64,000 nt of DNA, from contig JAAROD010000004.1 of assembly GCA_012274445.1 (NCBI GenBank), positions 2,666,001-2,730,000 on the forward strand, written 5' to 3'. Source of the stretch: Sclerotiophoma versabilis. Taxonomy: Eukaryota; Ascomycota; Dothideomycetes; Pleosporales; Didymellaceae. Position numbers and translations under genes: made by a program. A model generated the notes under the pieces. It searched no databases. It was not told where the DNA came from and saw only the letters and a program-made list of their open reading frames with translations. The number at the start of each line of letters is the position of its first letter. Within the stretch, counting starts at the first letter, position 1. Positions 45,956 to 56,595 of the stretch are shown one piece after another.

Positions 45956-48900
45956 ATGGGCGTCGTCATCCACCAGGAGCCCGCGGCCCTTCCCGCGGCC
46001 GACCTGTCGCTGTTCCACGCCACAGACGAGCTGCTCTCCAACTCGCCCGTCCTGATCTTCTATGGGCCGACTTCGACCGCCGCCCAAACCACCAACTCGC
46101 GCATCCAGACCCACGTCTTCACCCCGGCCGGCCTGTCGAGCTACGCGCGCCTGATCATATCACCCACCGCCGCCTTCTACAATGCCGTCGCCTGTCTGCC
46201 GCGCGAGGAGCAGGGCGATGAGATATGCCGCGGCCTCGCCTTCAGTCTCTACAAGTACTTCGTCGAGCTGCCCGCCGAGGTGAAGAATGCATGGGAGAGG
46301 CGCTACAGCACGAGGGCCAACATGCACATGGCCCCTGCCCTCTTCACTGAGCAGCACGCGGCCATTGTCGCCGCCAAGATGGTCAAGGTCGAGAACGTGG
46401 AAGACGTCGTTGTAGATGTGCGTCATGCCCTGGGAGAGCAGACCCTCTCGTGGGTGGACATGGATGTCGTGCTGCCGCAGGGGAGCATACGAAAGGTCGA
46501 CACGCGCGAGTCAGCTCAGTTCGACGAGCCAGACGACGACGCCCTGGAGCAGCAGTACGGACCATACGCCCCAGTCATCAGACTCTTTGGAGACTCTACT
46601 TTTCTTCCCACCTCACGTCTACGCCGGGCACCCTCAAAAGCCAATCAGCTTAGTCGATCACAGTCCTTCTCGAGGAAACAGAAGGAGTCCCTCCGCCGCG
46701 AAATGTGTGAGCTGTTGGATACAGAGGAGAATTACGTCAGCAAGGTACACGACCTGGTCAACAATGTAGCCGTCGAGTTTCGCGAAAAGGCCAAACATAG
46801 GTCAGCTTCGAGCACGAGTCCAAGTGAGCAGACCCTGCAAGGTCTATTCCCTCCGAGCCTGGACAAGATCCTGGAAGTCAACTCGACTTTCTTGGAAGAA
46901 CTGCGAGTTATCCTGGAAGAGACGGAGAACGGCGCCATAAAAGATATCGAGGAGTCTACAGATGATGTCTTCATCGCTCCGTTGCGAGGCCAGAAAGATC
47001 CACCAGATGTCACTGGCGCAGCAAGAGTAGCAAAGGCCCTTGTGGAATGGTTCCCAAGATTCGGCGACTGTTACACTGACTACATGGCGGCACATGGCGA
47101 TTTTTCGCAATTGCTGAAAGCCTTCACCAAAGAGCCTGCCTCGAGCTTTTCGAAGAGAGTCTACGAGACTGGCGAGCAGCGACTGACATCGTTACTTATC
47201 GAGCCTGTGCAACGCCTGCCTCGCTACAACCTCTACATTGACCAGATTGTCAAGCAGCTACCAGTTCGGCATCCCGCAATAAAGACATTCCTCAAGGCTA
47301 GAGATATTATATCCGAGATTTGCTCGAGAGAAGGGTCGACGGCCCAGCAGATGAAGATATCCGATCGTCTACGTAGGATGGTGTACCAGTGGCCGTCGTC
47401 GTTCAGACCTCAAGGAAGGCTGATCAGTGCCATCGATGTTGTTGAATTGGCGCCACCCTACCACGGAGAGCTCAGCGGCCCTGCCACGGCGCCTGGAATC
47501 TTTATTCTTTTCTCAGATTTCATCGTCATACTCCAGAAGCCGAATGGCTGCACCGCGACTGCACGTAGTCTGATGGCTGATTTGGACAGCCCGAAACTCA
47601 CCGAGACTTCCGACGATTCTGAGCTCATTTTTCATCAATATCTCAGATTATGCGATGTTTTCGCCAGCGAGCACGCAGAATCCAGCATTGTCCAATTGCT
47701 GTCTCCAGCCCCTCGCACGATCCAAATAGGACGGCCACCAACTCCAGATCGTCAGAACTTCGGCATCCGTATGTACTACGTGCAAGGTGCTTACGAAGGC
47801 CGAGCACAACGGGTCGTCGAAGACATCACCAAAGCCAGGGTCGAAGGACGGTTTGCAGAGGCCGAACGGGAGAGCTACAAGTGGGAGGTGCGAAGCCGGC
47901 CCGGTGACCTCAGCATTTTCTCGTCTGTCACTGAAGAGACAGGAGGTGCGCCACCTGAGGGTCGCCGAGAACCTGCAAAGATCCAGGTTTTGATTGAAGC
48001 ATCCAAGTTCTCACAGTCTATCGAGGTAGGCTACGATGGTATTGAGGTGGTCGTCAAGATATCTGTTCTGGACAACGGCTTTTACCTCATGGACATTAGT
48101 GGACCTAACGGCTACCTTGCACGGGACAAACTCACCAAGATCGAATTTTTGCCTGTGCTGACGAAACGCCTCGCCAACTACTTTCAGCAGCGCAACAATG
48201 TCAAGAACCCTGTCTTGTCCGAGGCTTATCTCCTCCGAAACCAGCTAATCCTCCAGTCGCTGAGACTTCAGATGACAAATGTGGAAGAATGGAGAGAGAT
48301 GAAGAGCCGCCCTGCGTCACCTGTAAAGATGCTTAGCAACATCTTTGGCGCAAGTGTCAGTAGGGATAGTGGGGGACGAAAGCTCCATCGCAATGCGCAT
48401 ACCCTGGGTGATATCCCACGCATGGCGCCTCCTCTGCAACTCGTACCAACGCGCACCCAGAGTCGCGACGGCCCCAGCTCGCGACCAACTTCTTCAAGGA
48501 GTGGCTTCGAGGAGCTGCAACCAGTCGACTCTCTCTCGAAGCTGGAGGACTCTCTAGCAAACATCACGATGGCTTTGTCTGCTCGTAAAGGCAACATCGT
48601 TGGCCGGTCAGTCCGCGCCAGAGTTGTTGCCGACGAGCTTGTGGTCAACGAGCTCTACAACTCGCTCCTAGAATCGCCTTCGAACTTAGACCTTGCCTCG
48701 CAATCCTCTATCGACGTACTCTTTGCTGTATTCGACAAGTTCCTTAATGTTGCTTGGAAAGAGAGGATGGGACCAGTATTATCCCACGCCACCTTCGTAT
48801 CGTTACAGATGCGATCTGACAGCATGTACCCTATGGAGTTTGAAGAGTATTTTCGCGCGACGTTCAATAGCCTTGCGCCTCAAAACCAGCGGGCGACACG

Positions 48901-50662
48901 AGTCATCATTCAGCTTCTCGCCGAACTACTTGATGGGACCAGCAATGACGGAGATCGTGGTATATTGACAGCCGCATTCGCTGAGATGATGGTCCCTGCA
49001 GGGAACGCAAATGACTTTATATCATTGATAGATCGTCTAGTTCAGGACATCGATGCTCTCTTCCCTGCTGAGACCCCTGGCTGTGCAACACCGAACTACG
49101 GATCCATGGACGGAAAGAGTCGCCACAACGCTGGCGGCTCTATCAATTCGAACACTTCTTTGAGGCGGCGATTTGGCTTTGGCAACTTGTCAAGAGAGAA
49201 CAGCAAAACCGAAAACGAATCCAAGGTTAGCTCACTATGGCGATCTCTGAGCAAGAACAGTCACAGCCAGGAGAACTTCTCTGCCAGTGTGTCGAAGGCT
49301 GGAACTCAGTCAGTTGGCCGCTCCAACTCTATAGATGCTGGACGCCATTCGCCTAAGCGTCCATCATCACGCGATCGTCCGACTGTCCTTGGCGCCTTCC
49401 AGTATGATAGCGGAAGCCAAACCAACCGCTCTTTCCTTGGGACCATTGGCGAGATACCACCTTCCAGACTCGCGGTTCCTGCCCAGCCGCGTAAAAAGCG
49501 CCGTTCATCTCTGAGCGACCTCAAAGAACTCCATTTCACTGACGATGCACCCGAGTGGTCCTCACAGACTCCTCGCAGGCCCGAATCTACTTTGCCAAGA
49601 AACCGAGAAGCTCGAGAGAGTCGAGGAAGCATCTCGCCTCCTCGAACGCCCCTGCGCACCGTCGTATCTTCTCACAAGCACACGTCATCTATCCCAGGTC
49701 CGATGCGATTAGGGTCACCGATAAGAAAAGAGAATGAACCTGCCCCGGCACCTGCACGAAGGGGCAGTGTTCAGCCTGAAGCACGACCTGTCCAAGCATT
49801 CACTCGCAGAGGCAGCGTGCAGCCGGCCACACCAGCAACACCAAGGCGAGAGAGCAAGGATGAGATCACAATCAAATCCTTTGGACAATCCACTTCAACA
49901 CACTCTAGGAGACGTAATGAATCCATCACAAGCATACCCACTCTGAGACCTATGTCTGGCTCCATTACCGGGTTGTCAGAACGTCCAGGGTCGGGGAATA
50001 CGGTCAGATTACCTCCATCAACACCTCGGTCACCGATCAAAACTGTTGCGCCCTTGGTAACTACTAATGGTAGTGGCACCGGCACCGCCTCAACAGGTAC
50101 GCCGCGTAGACTTCGCATGCAGTCACCACAGAAGCTACGCGAGCGGCTCCAGACACAGCAGAAAGACATTGAGAGCGCATCACAAGACCTGCAGAACGTT
50201 CTGAACGACATTGGTAATGAGCTGAATGCTAAGAGCACCCCACGCCTTCATCCCCAGACGTCTGCTCCTTCCTTGGGATCGGGCACACCTACTAAAGCAC
50301 AATCTATGACACTGGAGGCTCGGATAGCGGCGCTAGAGAAACAGGCCAAGGCCACACTCGAAGCTCTTTCGACTCGTGCTGCAACCATCTCGCAGGATGT
50401 CACGACCTCTCTTCAGGTGTCTGAAGCGCGCGTCAAGCAACTCGACCAGCTCTATCGCGACTCCAATGCCGAGAATGAGGCATTGTATGCACGCTTCAAC
50501 GAGGAGCTGGAGAAGGTGACGAGCAGTGTGCGCAGAGGCAAGGTCGGTGAAGAGGTCGATCGCCGATTCAGGGCTAGCGAAGAAGAGGCTGCGCGGTTGA
50601 GAAAGGAGAATGCCAGGCTGAAGAGGGAGGTTGCGGGGTTGAAGGCGCAGATTAGGGAGTGA
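45956..50662 (+). CDS. Rho guanine-nucleotide exchange factor with degenerate RhoGAP-like region
   Basis: Intronless 4.7-kb gene for 1568 aa. A conserved fungal N-terminal region (residues 1-220) precedes the DH domain (about 235-460): EMCELLDTEENYVSKVHDLV, FPRFGDCYTDYMAAHGDFSQ, TSLLIEPVQRLPRYNLYIDQ. A PH-like segment follows (LFSDFIVILQKPNG). Around residues 880-1020 there is a RhoGAP-like block (GNIVGRSVRARVVADELVVN, LFAVFDKFLNVAWKERMGPV, RVIIQLLAELLDG) but I see no clear catalytic arginine finger. The C-terminal 500 residues are Ser/Pro/Arg-rich and disordered, ending in a coiled coil (SMTLEARIAALEKQAKATLE and RRFRASEEEAARLRKENARL). It would activate Rho/Cdc42-type GTPases in polarity, septation or wall synthesis. 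Which GTPase is the target is not visible. Confidence 0.9.
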   Translation: MGVVIHQEPAALPAADLSLFHATDELLSNSPVLIFYGPTSTAAQTTNSRIQTHVFTPAGLSSYARLIISPTAAFYNAVACLPREEQGDEICRGLAFSLYKYFVELPAEVKNAWERRYSTRANMHMAPALFTEQHAAIVAAKMVKVENVEDVVVDVRHALGEQTLSWVDMDVVLPQGSIRKVDTRESAQFDEPDDDALEQQYGPYAPVIRLFGDSTFLPTSRLRRAPSKANQLSRSQSFSRKQKESLRREMCELLDTEENYVSKVHDLVNNVAVEFREKAKHRSASSTSPSEQTLQGLFPPSLDKILEVNSTFLEELRVILEETENGAIKDIEESTDDVFIAPLRGQKDPPDVTGAARVAKALVEWFPRFGDCYTDYMAAHGDFSQLLKAFTKEPASSFSKRVYETGEQRLTSLLIEPVQRLPRYNLYIDQIVKQLPVRHPAIKTFLKARDIISEICSREGSTAQQMKISDRLRRMVYQWPSSFRPQGRLISAIDVVELAPPYHGELSGPATAPGIFILFSDFIVILQKPNGCTATARSLMADLDSPKLTETSDDSELIFHQYLRLCDVFASEHAESSIVQLLSPAPRTIQIGRPPTPDRQNFGIRMYYVQGAYEGRAQRVVEDITKARVEGRFAEAERESYKWEVRSRPGDLSIFSSVTEETGGAPPEGRREPAKIQVLIEASKFSQSIEVGYDGIEVVVKISVLDNGFYLMDISGPNGYLARDKLTKIEFLPVLTKRLANYFQQRNNVKNPVLSEAYLLRNQLILQSLRLQMTNVEEWREMKSRPASPVKMLSNIFGASVSRDSGGRKLHRNAHTLGDIPRMAPPLQLVPTRTQSRDGPSSRPTSSRSGFEELQPVDSLSKLEDSLANITMALSARKGNIVGRSVRARVVADELVVNELYNSLLESPSNLDLASQSSIDVLFAVFDKFLNVAWKERMGPVLSHATFVSLQMRSDSMYPMEFEEYFRATFNSLAPQNQRATRVIIQLLAELLDGTSNDGDRGILTAAFAEMMVPAGNANDFISLIDRLVQDIDALFPAETPGCATPNYGSMDGKSRHNAGGSINSNTSLRRRFGFGNLSRENSKTENESKVSSLWRSLSKNSHSQENFSASVSKAGTQSVGRSNSIDAGRHSPKRPSSRDRPTVLGAFQYDSGSQTNRSFLGTIGEIPPSRLAVPAQPRKKRRSSLSDLKELHFTDDAPEWSSQTPRRPESTLPRNREARESRGSISPPRTPLRTVVSSHKHTSSIPGPMRLGSPIRKENEPAPAPARRGSVQPEARPVQAFTRRGSVQPATPATPRRESKDEITIKSFGQSTSTHSRRRNESITSIPTLRPMSGSITGLSERPGSGNTVRLPPSTPRSPIKTVAPLVTTNGSGTGTASTGTPRRLRMQSPQKLRERLQTQQKDIESASQDLQNVLNDIGNELNAKSTPRLHPQTSAPSLGSGTPTKAQSMTLEARIAALEKQAKATLEALSTRAATISQDVTTSLQVSEARVKQLDQLYRDSNAENEALYARFNEELEKVTSSVRRGKVGEEVDRRFRASEEEAARLRKENARLKREVAGLKAQIRE

Positions 50663-50820
50663 GTGAGTTGCAGTCACTGCTGGCACTGTCTCTCTTTTCT
50701 TTCAGTCGTCGTTTCGAAGTAGTAGCAGCAGCAGCAGCACTGGAGGGGGCATCAAGGGAAGGAGGAGCATTGGTTGGGAAGCATGCGCGAAAGCTCTCAG
50801 CAGGCTTAGTTTTCATCATT

Positions 50821-50870
50821 GCAGGAGTTTTAGCATGCAGGAGTTTTAGCATGCAGGAGTTTTAGCATGC
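50821..50870. repeat. Three perfect 16-bp tandem copies
   Basis: Unit gcaggagttttagcat repeated three times, followed by a partial gc, just 3' of the RhoGEF gene. Confidence 0.9.
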
Positions 50871-51847
50871 GGGATCAGGGCATTATACCACTTGCATATT
50901 TATCAGAAACAATTCATCGAAGCTCAGCGTAGTCGATTGTAGGCCCAGAAGTCAAACAGATGTTGGTAAGATGGATGCTCTGTGCAGCTGTGTGTAGGTT
51001 GTTGCGTCTCGGGAGCCAAGGCGATGTGGACCATGGCCCATGGGTGGGGGAGGTCGCCGGTGTGAAGGTGCAAATTTGCGTGGTGCCGACGAGGCTTGAT
51101 TCGAGGAAAGTCGGGCGAAGCGAAGCAGGCTGGTGGGTGGTGCATGGACGCGGGCAGGAGCGAGGAGGTCATGTTGAGGCTGGATGCGATGGATCGGCAT
51201 GGATAAACGAGGGCATTCTCTAGGACGGCCACAGTGGGTGAATAAGGCAAGTATCTCCGGCACTTGGCGTCGCGAGCGATGAAGGACGTCTTTTAAGCGC
51301 GCAGCTCAGGCTGCAGAGGGAGATGCAGGGAGGGGGTCCAGACCGTAGGCGCGGGTACATCAGAGGCCGGGCGAGTCATGGGAGCCAAAAGGCGCATAAA
51401 GATCAATTGCTGTGCAGGGCGTCGCGGCAGAGGTGAGGTCTGTTTGCTGTTCGAGTGCGCGCAATGGGGGCGTCTGTCTGCTCGTCTGCACCCCAGACGG
51501 CGGACGATGCAAGATGCGATGATGACTGCCCGGTCTGGCAGGCAGATGGCGCAGAGGGCCGGGAGAGGTGCATGAGTAGCGCGTTCGTCATTGCACATGC
51601 AAGGGTGATTGGCGACGACGGTGGGAGACGGGGCGTGGCCATTGGCTGGCAGCGCGTCGGGGATCGTGGGGAAGCAGAGGGCGCAGATACGACGAAGGCA
51701 CTTGCGATGCTCATGATGACCTCGTCGCAGCATGGCGGCGAAGAACGGCAGGGCGGGCTGCGAGGCGGTGAATGGCGACTGCGGGTGTGGCACGAACTGG
51801 GCAGGGAGCCGGGGCCTGCTGAGCGCCGTTCCCTGTGCAAGAGGAGA

Positions 51848-51894
51848 GTGGAGATTGGAGACTTGCGACTGGAGACTCGAGACTTGAGACTTGC
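51848..51894. repeat. Degenerate ggagact/gagactt short tandem repeat
   Basis: Several imperfect copies of a 7-10 bp unit (ggagacttgcgact, ggagactcgagactt, gagacttg) about 100 bp ahead of the long channel's start codon. Confidence 0.6.
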
Positions 51895-51989
51895 TGTTTG
51901 TCGCTCCCACTGACTGCCGCGCCCTCGTCTTGCCCGTGTCCGCGTCGCCACGCGCACTGCTGCTCTCAAGGAAGGTGTGCGGCCTCCCA

Positions 51990-54900
51990 ATGTTCGCCTC
52001 ACTGCTGCGCTCGAAGAAGAGCAGCCGGTCGTCTGAGACGAGGCCCCTCCTCGCAGCACTACACAAGTACCGCAGCGGCCACCACGACGGGGCCTCTGAG
52101 CCCGACGGCGACTACGAGGACGACGCAGGCCAGTACGACGGCGAGGTCGCCTACGAGGACGAAGACCGGCGGCGCGACGGGCCGCTGCTGCCCGTCTTCT
52201 CGTCCGAGTTCCTGGGTGGGTTGCGGGGTTGGGTGTGAGCTTTGTTTACTGCGCTGACCAGCAACCGCCAGACCGCATCCCCATATACAACAACACCCAC
52301 GCCATCCGCACGGCCGTCCTCCAGCGCTGCGAAACCACGCTCAGCTGGGACCAGCTGCGCTCGCCGCAGGTCTCGCAGTTCCTCGTCAAGCCCATCCAGC
52401 AGCAGATCCGCGCAGAGCACTACAACCGGGGCACCCTCTACTGCCTGGTAGCGAACTGCCTCCAGTTCCGCAAGGAGGGAGAGGCGAACCCCGGCAATGT
52501 GGGCGTCAGCAAGACGCGCGCGCTCCTGTGCGAGCTGCTGGCCATGCGCCTGCTCAAGGAGTTCTCCACCCGAGAGCTGATTGACGCCCTGAGCTACGAC
52601 TACGATCCTCTGCAGGGCCTCGACCCTCCCCCAGCCGGCGCGAGCTGGACGCGCCAGAGACCGCAGCACGCCCGCATCTCTGCCCTGGAGATTGCCATTC
52701 GCGCCCAAGCCAAGAAGTTCCTCGCCCATCCCCTGGTCGTGCAGCAGCTGGAGGCCATCTGGGCCGGCACCATAGTCTTCCACTCGGTTGCTGACAGCCT
52801 CCATCGCAAACCCGACCCTTCGCGCTCCCGCAGCACGCCCAACACCGACCACCTGTCTCCCGGCCGGGGCCCGCCCCGCCGCCTGCCGCCCCCCAAGCGA
52901 GCCCAATCCGAACTGCCACCCTCTGCCCTCATGAGGCGAACAGTGACCCTCTACGATCCCCACGATGCCTCGCTCTTCAAGCTCTCCCGTCTTCGAGTCC
53001 CCCGCTACCGCAATCTCTTCTCCACCCTGTCCTTTGCTATCATGCTAGCCCTGTTTCTGGCCGTGCTGGCTGAGAAGTCGGATGATATCACCGTTCTGGA
53101 AGTCATCTTCTGGTTCTGGAGTGCGGGATACATGTTGGACGAGATTGTTGGCTTTTCTGAACAAGGCTTCGGACTGTATAGTGAGTCATTCTCCTTCCTA
53201 ACCCTAACGCGGAACTGACATGATTTAGTAATGAGTGTAAGTACTGCCATTTGTTCTGCTCTGCTTCACGCTGACGTTGGAGCTACATGCTGACCATTGG
53301 TTCTTAGGTCTGGAATGCCTTTGATCTCGGCATCTTGCTCATGTTCATGGGGTACTACATCCTGCGTTTGTACGGCATCCTCATGCCGGATGTCAGTCGT
53401 CACCACGTGGCCAGCATGGCGTACGACGTCCTAGGTTCGACCGCAGTGCTTCTCTTCCCGCGCCTGTTCTCAGCTCTGGATCACTACCAGTATTTCTCCC
53501 AGCTGCTAATTGCTTTCCGGATGATGGCCATGGATCTGGTAGCCATTCTTGTTCTCATTGTCATCGCATGCAGTGGTTTCTTCGTCGCCTTCAGTCTGGC
53601 CTTTGGCAAGGAGATTGGAGCCTCAAACGCTGCATACGCCATCTTCCAGCTGCTCATGGGTTTCACGCCAGCAGCGTGGGATCTTTGGGGGGAGTACAAC
53701 ATCCTTGGCAAGGCTCTGTTGGCCCTCTTCCTCTTCATGTGTCATTTCCTCATCGTCACCATCTTGGTCACGGTGTTGACAAACTCGTTCATGAAGATCG
53801 TTCAGAACGCCAACGAGGAGCATCAGTTCCTGTTCGCGGTCAACACCATCTCCATGGTCAAGTCTGATGCTCTCTTCTCTTACATCCCTCCGACAAACAT
53901 CGTGGGCTGGCTTCTCATCCCACTCAGGTATCTGATGCCATTCAAACGCTTCATCCGCATGAACAGGCTAGTCATCAAGCTGACTCACATTCCCATTCTC
54001 TTCACTATATTCATGTATGAGAGGCTGCTCCTCACAAACCTGGCCTACGGAACTACCGATCTGGTGGAGAACCGTGGACGTCCGGGGACGGCATCGCCTG
54101 TCATTCCAGCCTTCAGCATTCGTGGCGCCGTCGAAGCGTTCAATCCTCGACTACGTGAACCCTCCATCACGACTTTCCACAAGGATCGCGCTCTGGAAGA
54201 AGTGTTCCGCCGACCGTATCGCGACACCAGTGTCCAAGCGCCCTCGAACTATCCTTCTGGTCGCAGGAACTCAAGCAATGTAGTTTCTGACTGGATGAAG
54301 AAGATGGGCGACGACGAGGAGGTGACACCGCCCCAGGAAGATGCCCAGTCAGTTCTTGATCGCCTGGAATCCCGCGCTAGGCCAGGGTATCTGCGCCGGT
54401 CAAAGACATCTGGTCAGCCTAGGCGAAGGCATCCGCTTTCCTTCACTAGGAGTGTAGCCTCGGATCCGGATGAAAGCTTCGTGAGATTTCCACGTCCGAT
54501 CATAGAGGAGGATGAGCCCAACCTGAACGATGACATACCGCAGCAGACCGACGCTGATGGTGATGACGAGTTATTGACACAGGCCGATGACAATGATTCC
54601 ACCTCAGATCGCCAAATAATCCCCAAGAACCTGCCGACTTCCGACAAGGAGAACAAGAAGCCAAAATCAGGCTATGTGACATCCGAAGATGAGTTCTTCC
54701 GCACCCCACTGGTAACCAGGCCGAAGACTCCTGCACGCACTCCAGCAAGACTATCTTCGCCATCCGATACGAGCCCGGCGGACGGACAGGTCATGTCACC
54801 TGGCAGGAGGAACAAGCCAGGACATGCTCGCAACACCTCATCAAGCACCATTCTGTTCAGCCCGACCAAAGAAACGATGAATGTCTCGCGCCCGACTTCC

Positions 54901-55533
54901 CCTGACAAACGTCTGAAATTGGGTTCGCGCAGTGGAACAGCTACGCCTGGTCGTTTCGATGGACCCCTGACGTCTGGTATGAAGACACCCAAGCGTCCAC
55001 AGCCTGTGAGCCACGTCAGTCACGCCTCAGCTTCTCGTGCCCGAGCGATATTGCCTCCCGATACAGGCCGCAAGACACCCAACCTGTCCAACTTCCTCGC
55101 TCTAGAACGCCAGAACCGCACGCCTTCCTTCAACGCCGTAGCGCTCGACCTTGCCTCCGATCTTGGCGACAACAACAACAATCCCAATTTCGGCAACCTG
55201 AACACCATTCCGGCCTCGTTCACGACCCAGTTCGAGCTCGCAGCGCGCGCTAGAGCAGAAGCACGCATGGAGCGCAAGGGCAGCGATAACGAATCCGATT
55301 CGAATCGCATGAGTAGGATCATGCTCGCAAGAATGACAACACTGGAAGAAGGCTTCCGTGACGTCCTTAAAGAGGTCAAGGGCCTGAGGGTAGGAGAGTC
55401 GAGTGCGGCAGGCAGTCAGCGCACACACACGCCGCCCAACGAACGTAATGAACTTGCCAAGAAGAAAGGGAAAGGGAAGAAACGAAGCAGTAAGAAGGAT
55501 AGTGGGGAGGATAGATTTGGCTCGAGTGTTTAG
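51990..55533 (+). CDS. Long TRPY/Yvc1-like cation channel with an 8-nt microexon
   Basis: Second TRP-type channel of the window. Exons 51990-52215, 52272-53180, 53229-53236 (8 nt) and 53308-55533 give 1122 aa. The acidic N-terminus leads into DRIPIYNNTHAIRTAVLQRC, LRSPQVSQFLVKPIQQQIR, TRALLCELLAMRLLKEFSTR and ISALEIAIRAQAKKFLAH. Membrane helices begin near residue 340 (LFSTLSFAIMLALFLAVL, VIFWFWSAGYMLDEIVGF). The pore region has YAIFQLLMGFTPAAWDLWGE and ALLALFLFMCHFLIVTILVT, followed by NANEEHQFLFAVN and IPPTNIVGWLLIPLRYLMPF. The last 500 residues are a disordered Ser/Thr/Pro-rich tail ending with RRSSKKDS-like basic sequence. The microexon (TA ATG AGT) rebuilds GLYIMSVWNAFDLG. This long-tailed form differs from the 659-aa channel, which keeps the short Yvc1-like end. 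Confidence 0.87.
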
Positions 55534-56415
55534 ACGAGATCACGATCGATGCATTCACGCGGTTTTGAGTGTGGTTGTTTGAGGTTGCCTTTGTGCACCG
55601 GCATGGGCTTGCATGTGGGAACGATCTTTTTGCATTGCGTGCGTTGCTTACTGTACTGTATACGATGTTCAAGGTCTGATGATCATGGCTTTTCCTTCGC
55701 GAGATACCCCTTAGGGCGCGTCTGAGATGCGGCGTTGGCTGAGGTTGAGTTTTAGGGTTGTATCATCATGCTTTGTTTGTTCCTCGTTTTAGAGCGCGTC
55801 CGTAATGATGGAGCAATACCACCGGTGAAGGTGTGGTTCGAATAGAGAAATTGTAAACTTGCAGCCTACTCTCTCATGTGACATGTTGCAACGCCCGGAT
55901 CAAGGCTATGCCGCTCACCCAACCTCCGCAAAAGGCCAGTCTAGTCATACCCCCACCAAGCCGAGTAACGTAACGTTCAGTCAGTCCATGCAGCTCTCTC
56001 TCTCTCTCCGAAAAGAATCTGGGTCTACTCGTCGCGTCAACCGAGGCTTTGAGACACGGACTTCGGACGCACAAGGAAAATGTCACAAGTTCCGCCGCCC
56101 TAGGCGTCATCGCGGACCTCCAACGCTTCTCATTCGTCAACCACGTCGCGTGACACGCTGCTTCACATCACCCGCCCACGTCAGACCAAACTTCCTTCGA
56201 TGTTTTGACCGCTCTCCCACGATTCCCGACTCGCTACGGCGCCGCTAGGACGGTGAATTATGGGCACACGGCGGTGGGGCACATGCCTCGGTCGGGGCGA
56301 ACGGGTGTGGAGATGATGTGTGTGGGTGTGGGTGATGGTTGTGGGCCCCCTCCCCGGCGTAGTTGCTTGTTTTATATCGACGATGAGTTTACTACTGTTC
56401 ACGCGCTTTTCTTCT

Positions 56416-56475
<60 letters not shown>

Positions 56476-56595
56476 TGTGGTCTTGCGGTGATTGTGAATC
56501 ATTGTTGTGGCCTGTGGCTTCCTGACAATCACCGTTTTTGACAGGCACTGTTTCTGACTGCCACTGTTCCTGAGTCACGATAGAATCTAGCAGTC
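55534..56595. promoter_or_regulatory. Glucoamylase promoter region with (CT)27 tract
   Basis: Intergenic 1.06 kb on the way to the GH15 start codon. It contains a TTTTATATC at about 56369-56377 and a long pure CT tract 126 bp ahead of the ATG. Pyrimidine tracts at this position are typical of fungal core promoters, but this one is unusually long. A smaller CT run occurs near 55992-56007. Confidence 0.5.
56417..56470. repeat. (CT)27 microsatellite
   Basis: Perfect dinucleotide tract of 27 units in the glucoamylase promoter. Confidence 0.95.

Larger units (their letters stand above)
50663..51989. promoter_or_regulatory. Intergenic region with small repeats, upstream of the long channel gene
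   Basis: 1.3 kb with no supported gene. A 258-codon frame on the - strand (51293-52066) runs antisense into the channel's first exon and has no domain. Minor repeats are listed separately. Confidence 0.4.

Noticed and set aside
51293..52066. 258-codon open frame on the - strand
   Set aside because: GC-rich antisense of the long channel's first exon and promoter; Arg/Pro/Ser-rich without domain, typical of a shadow frame.
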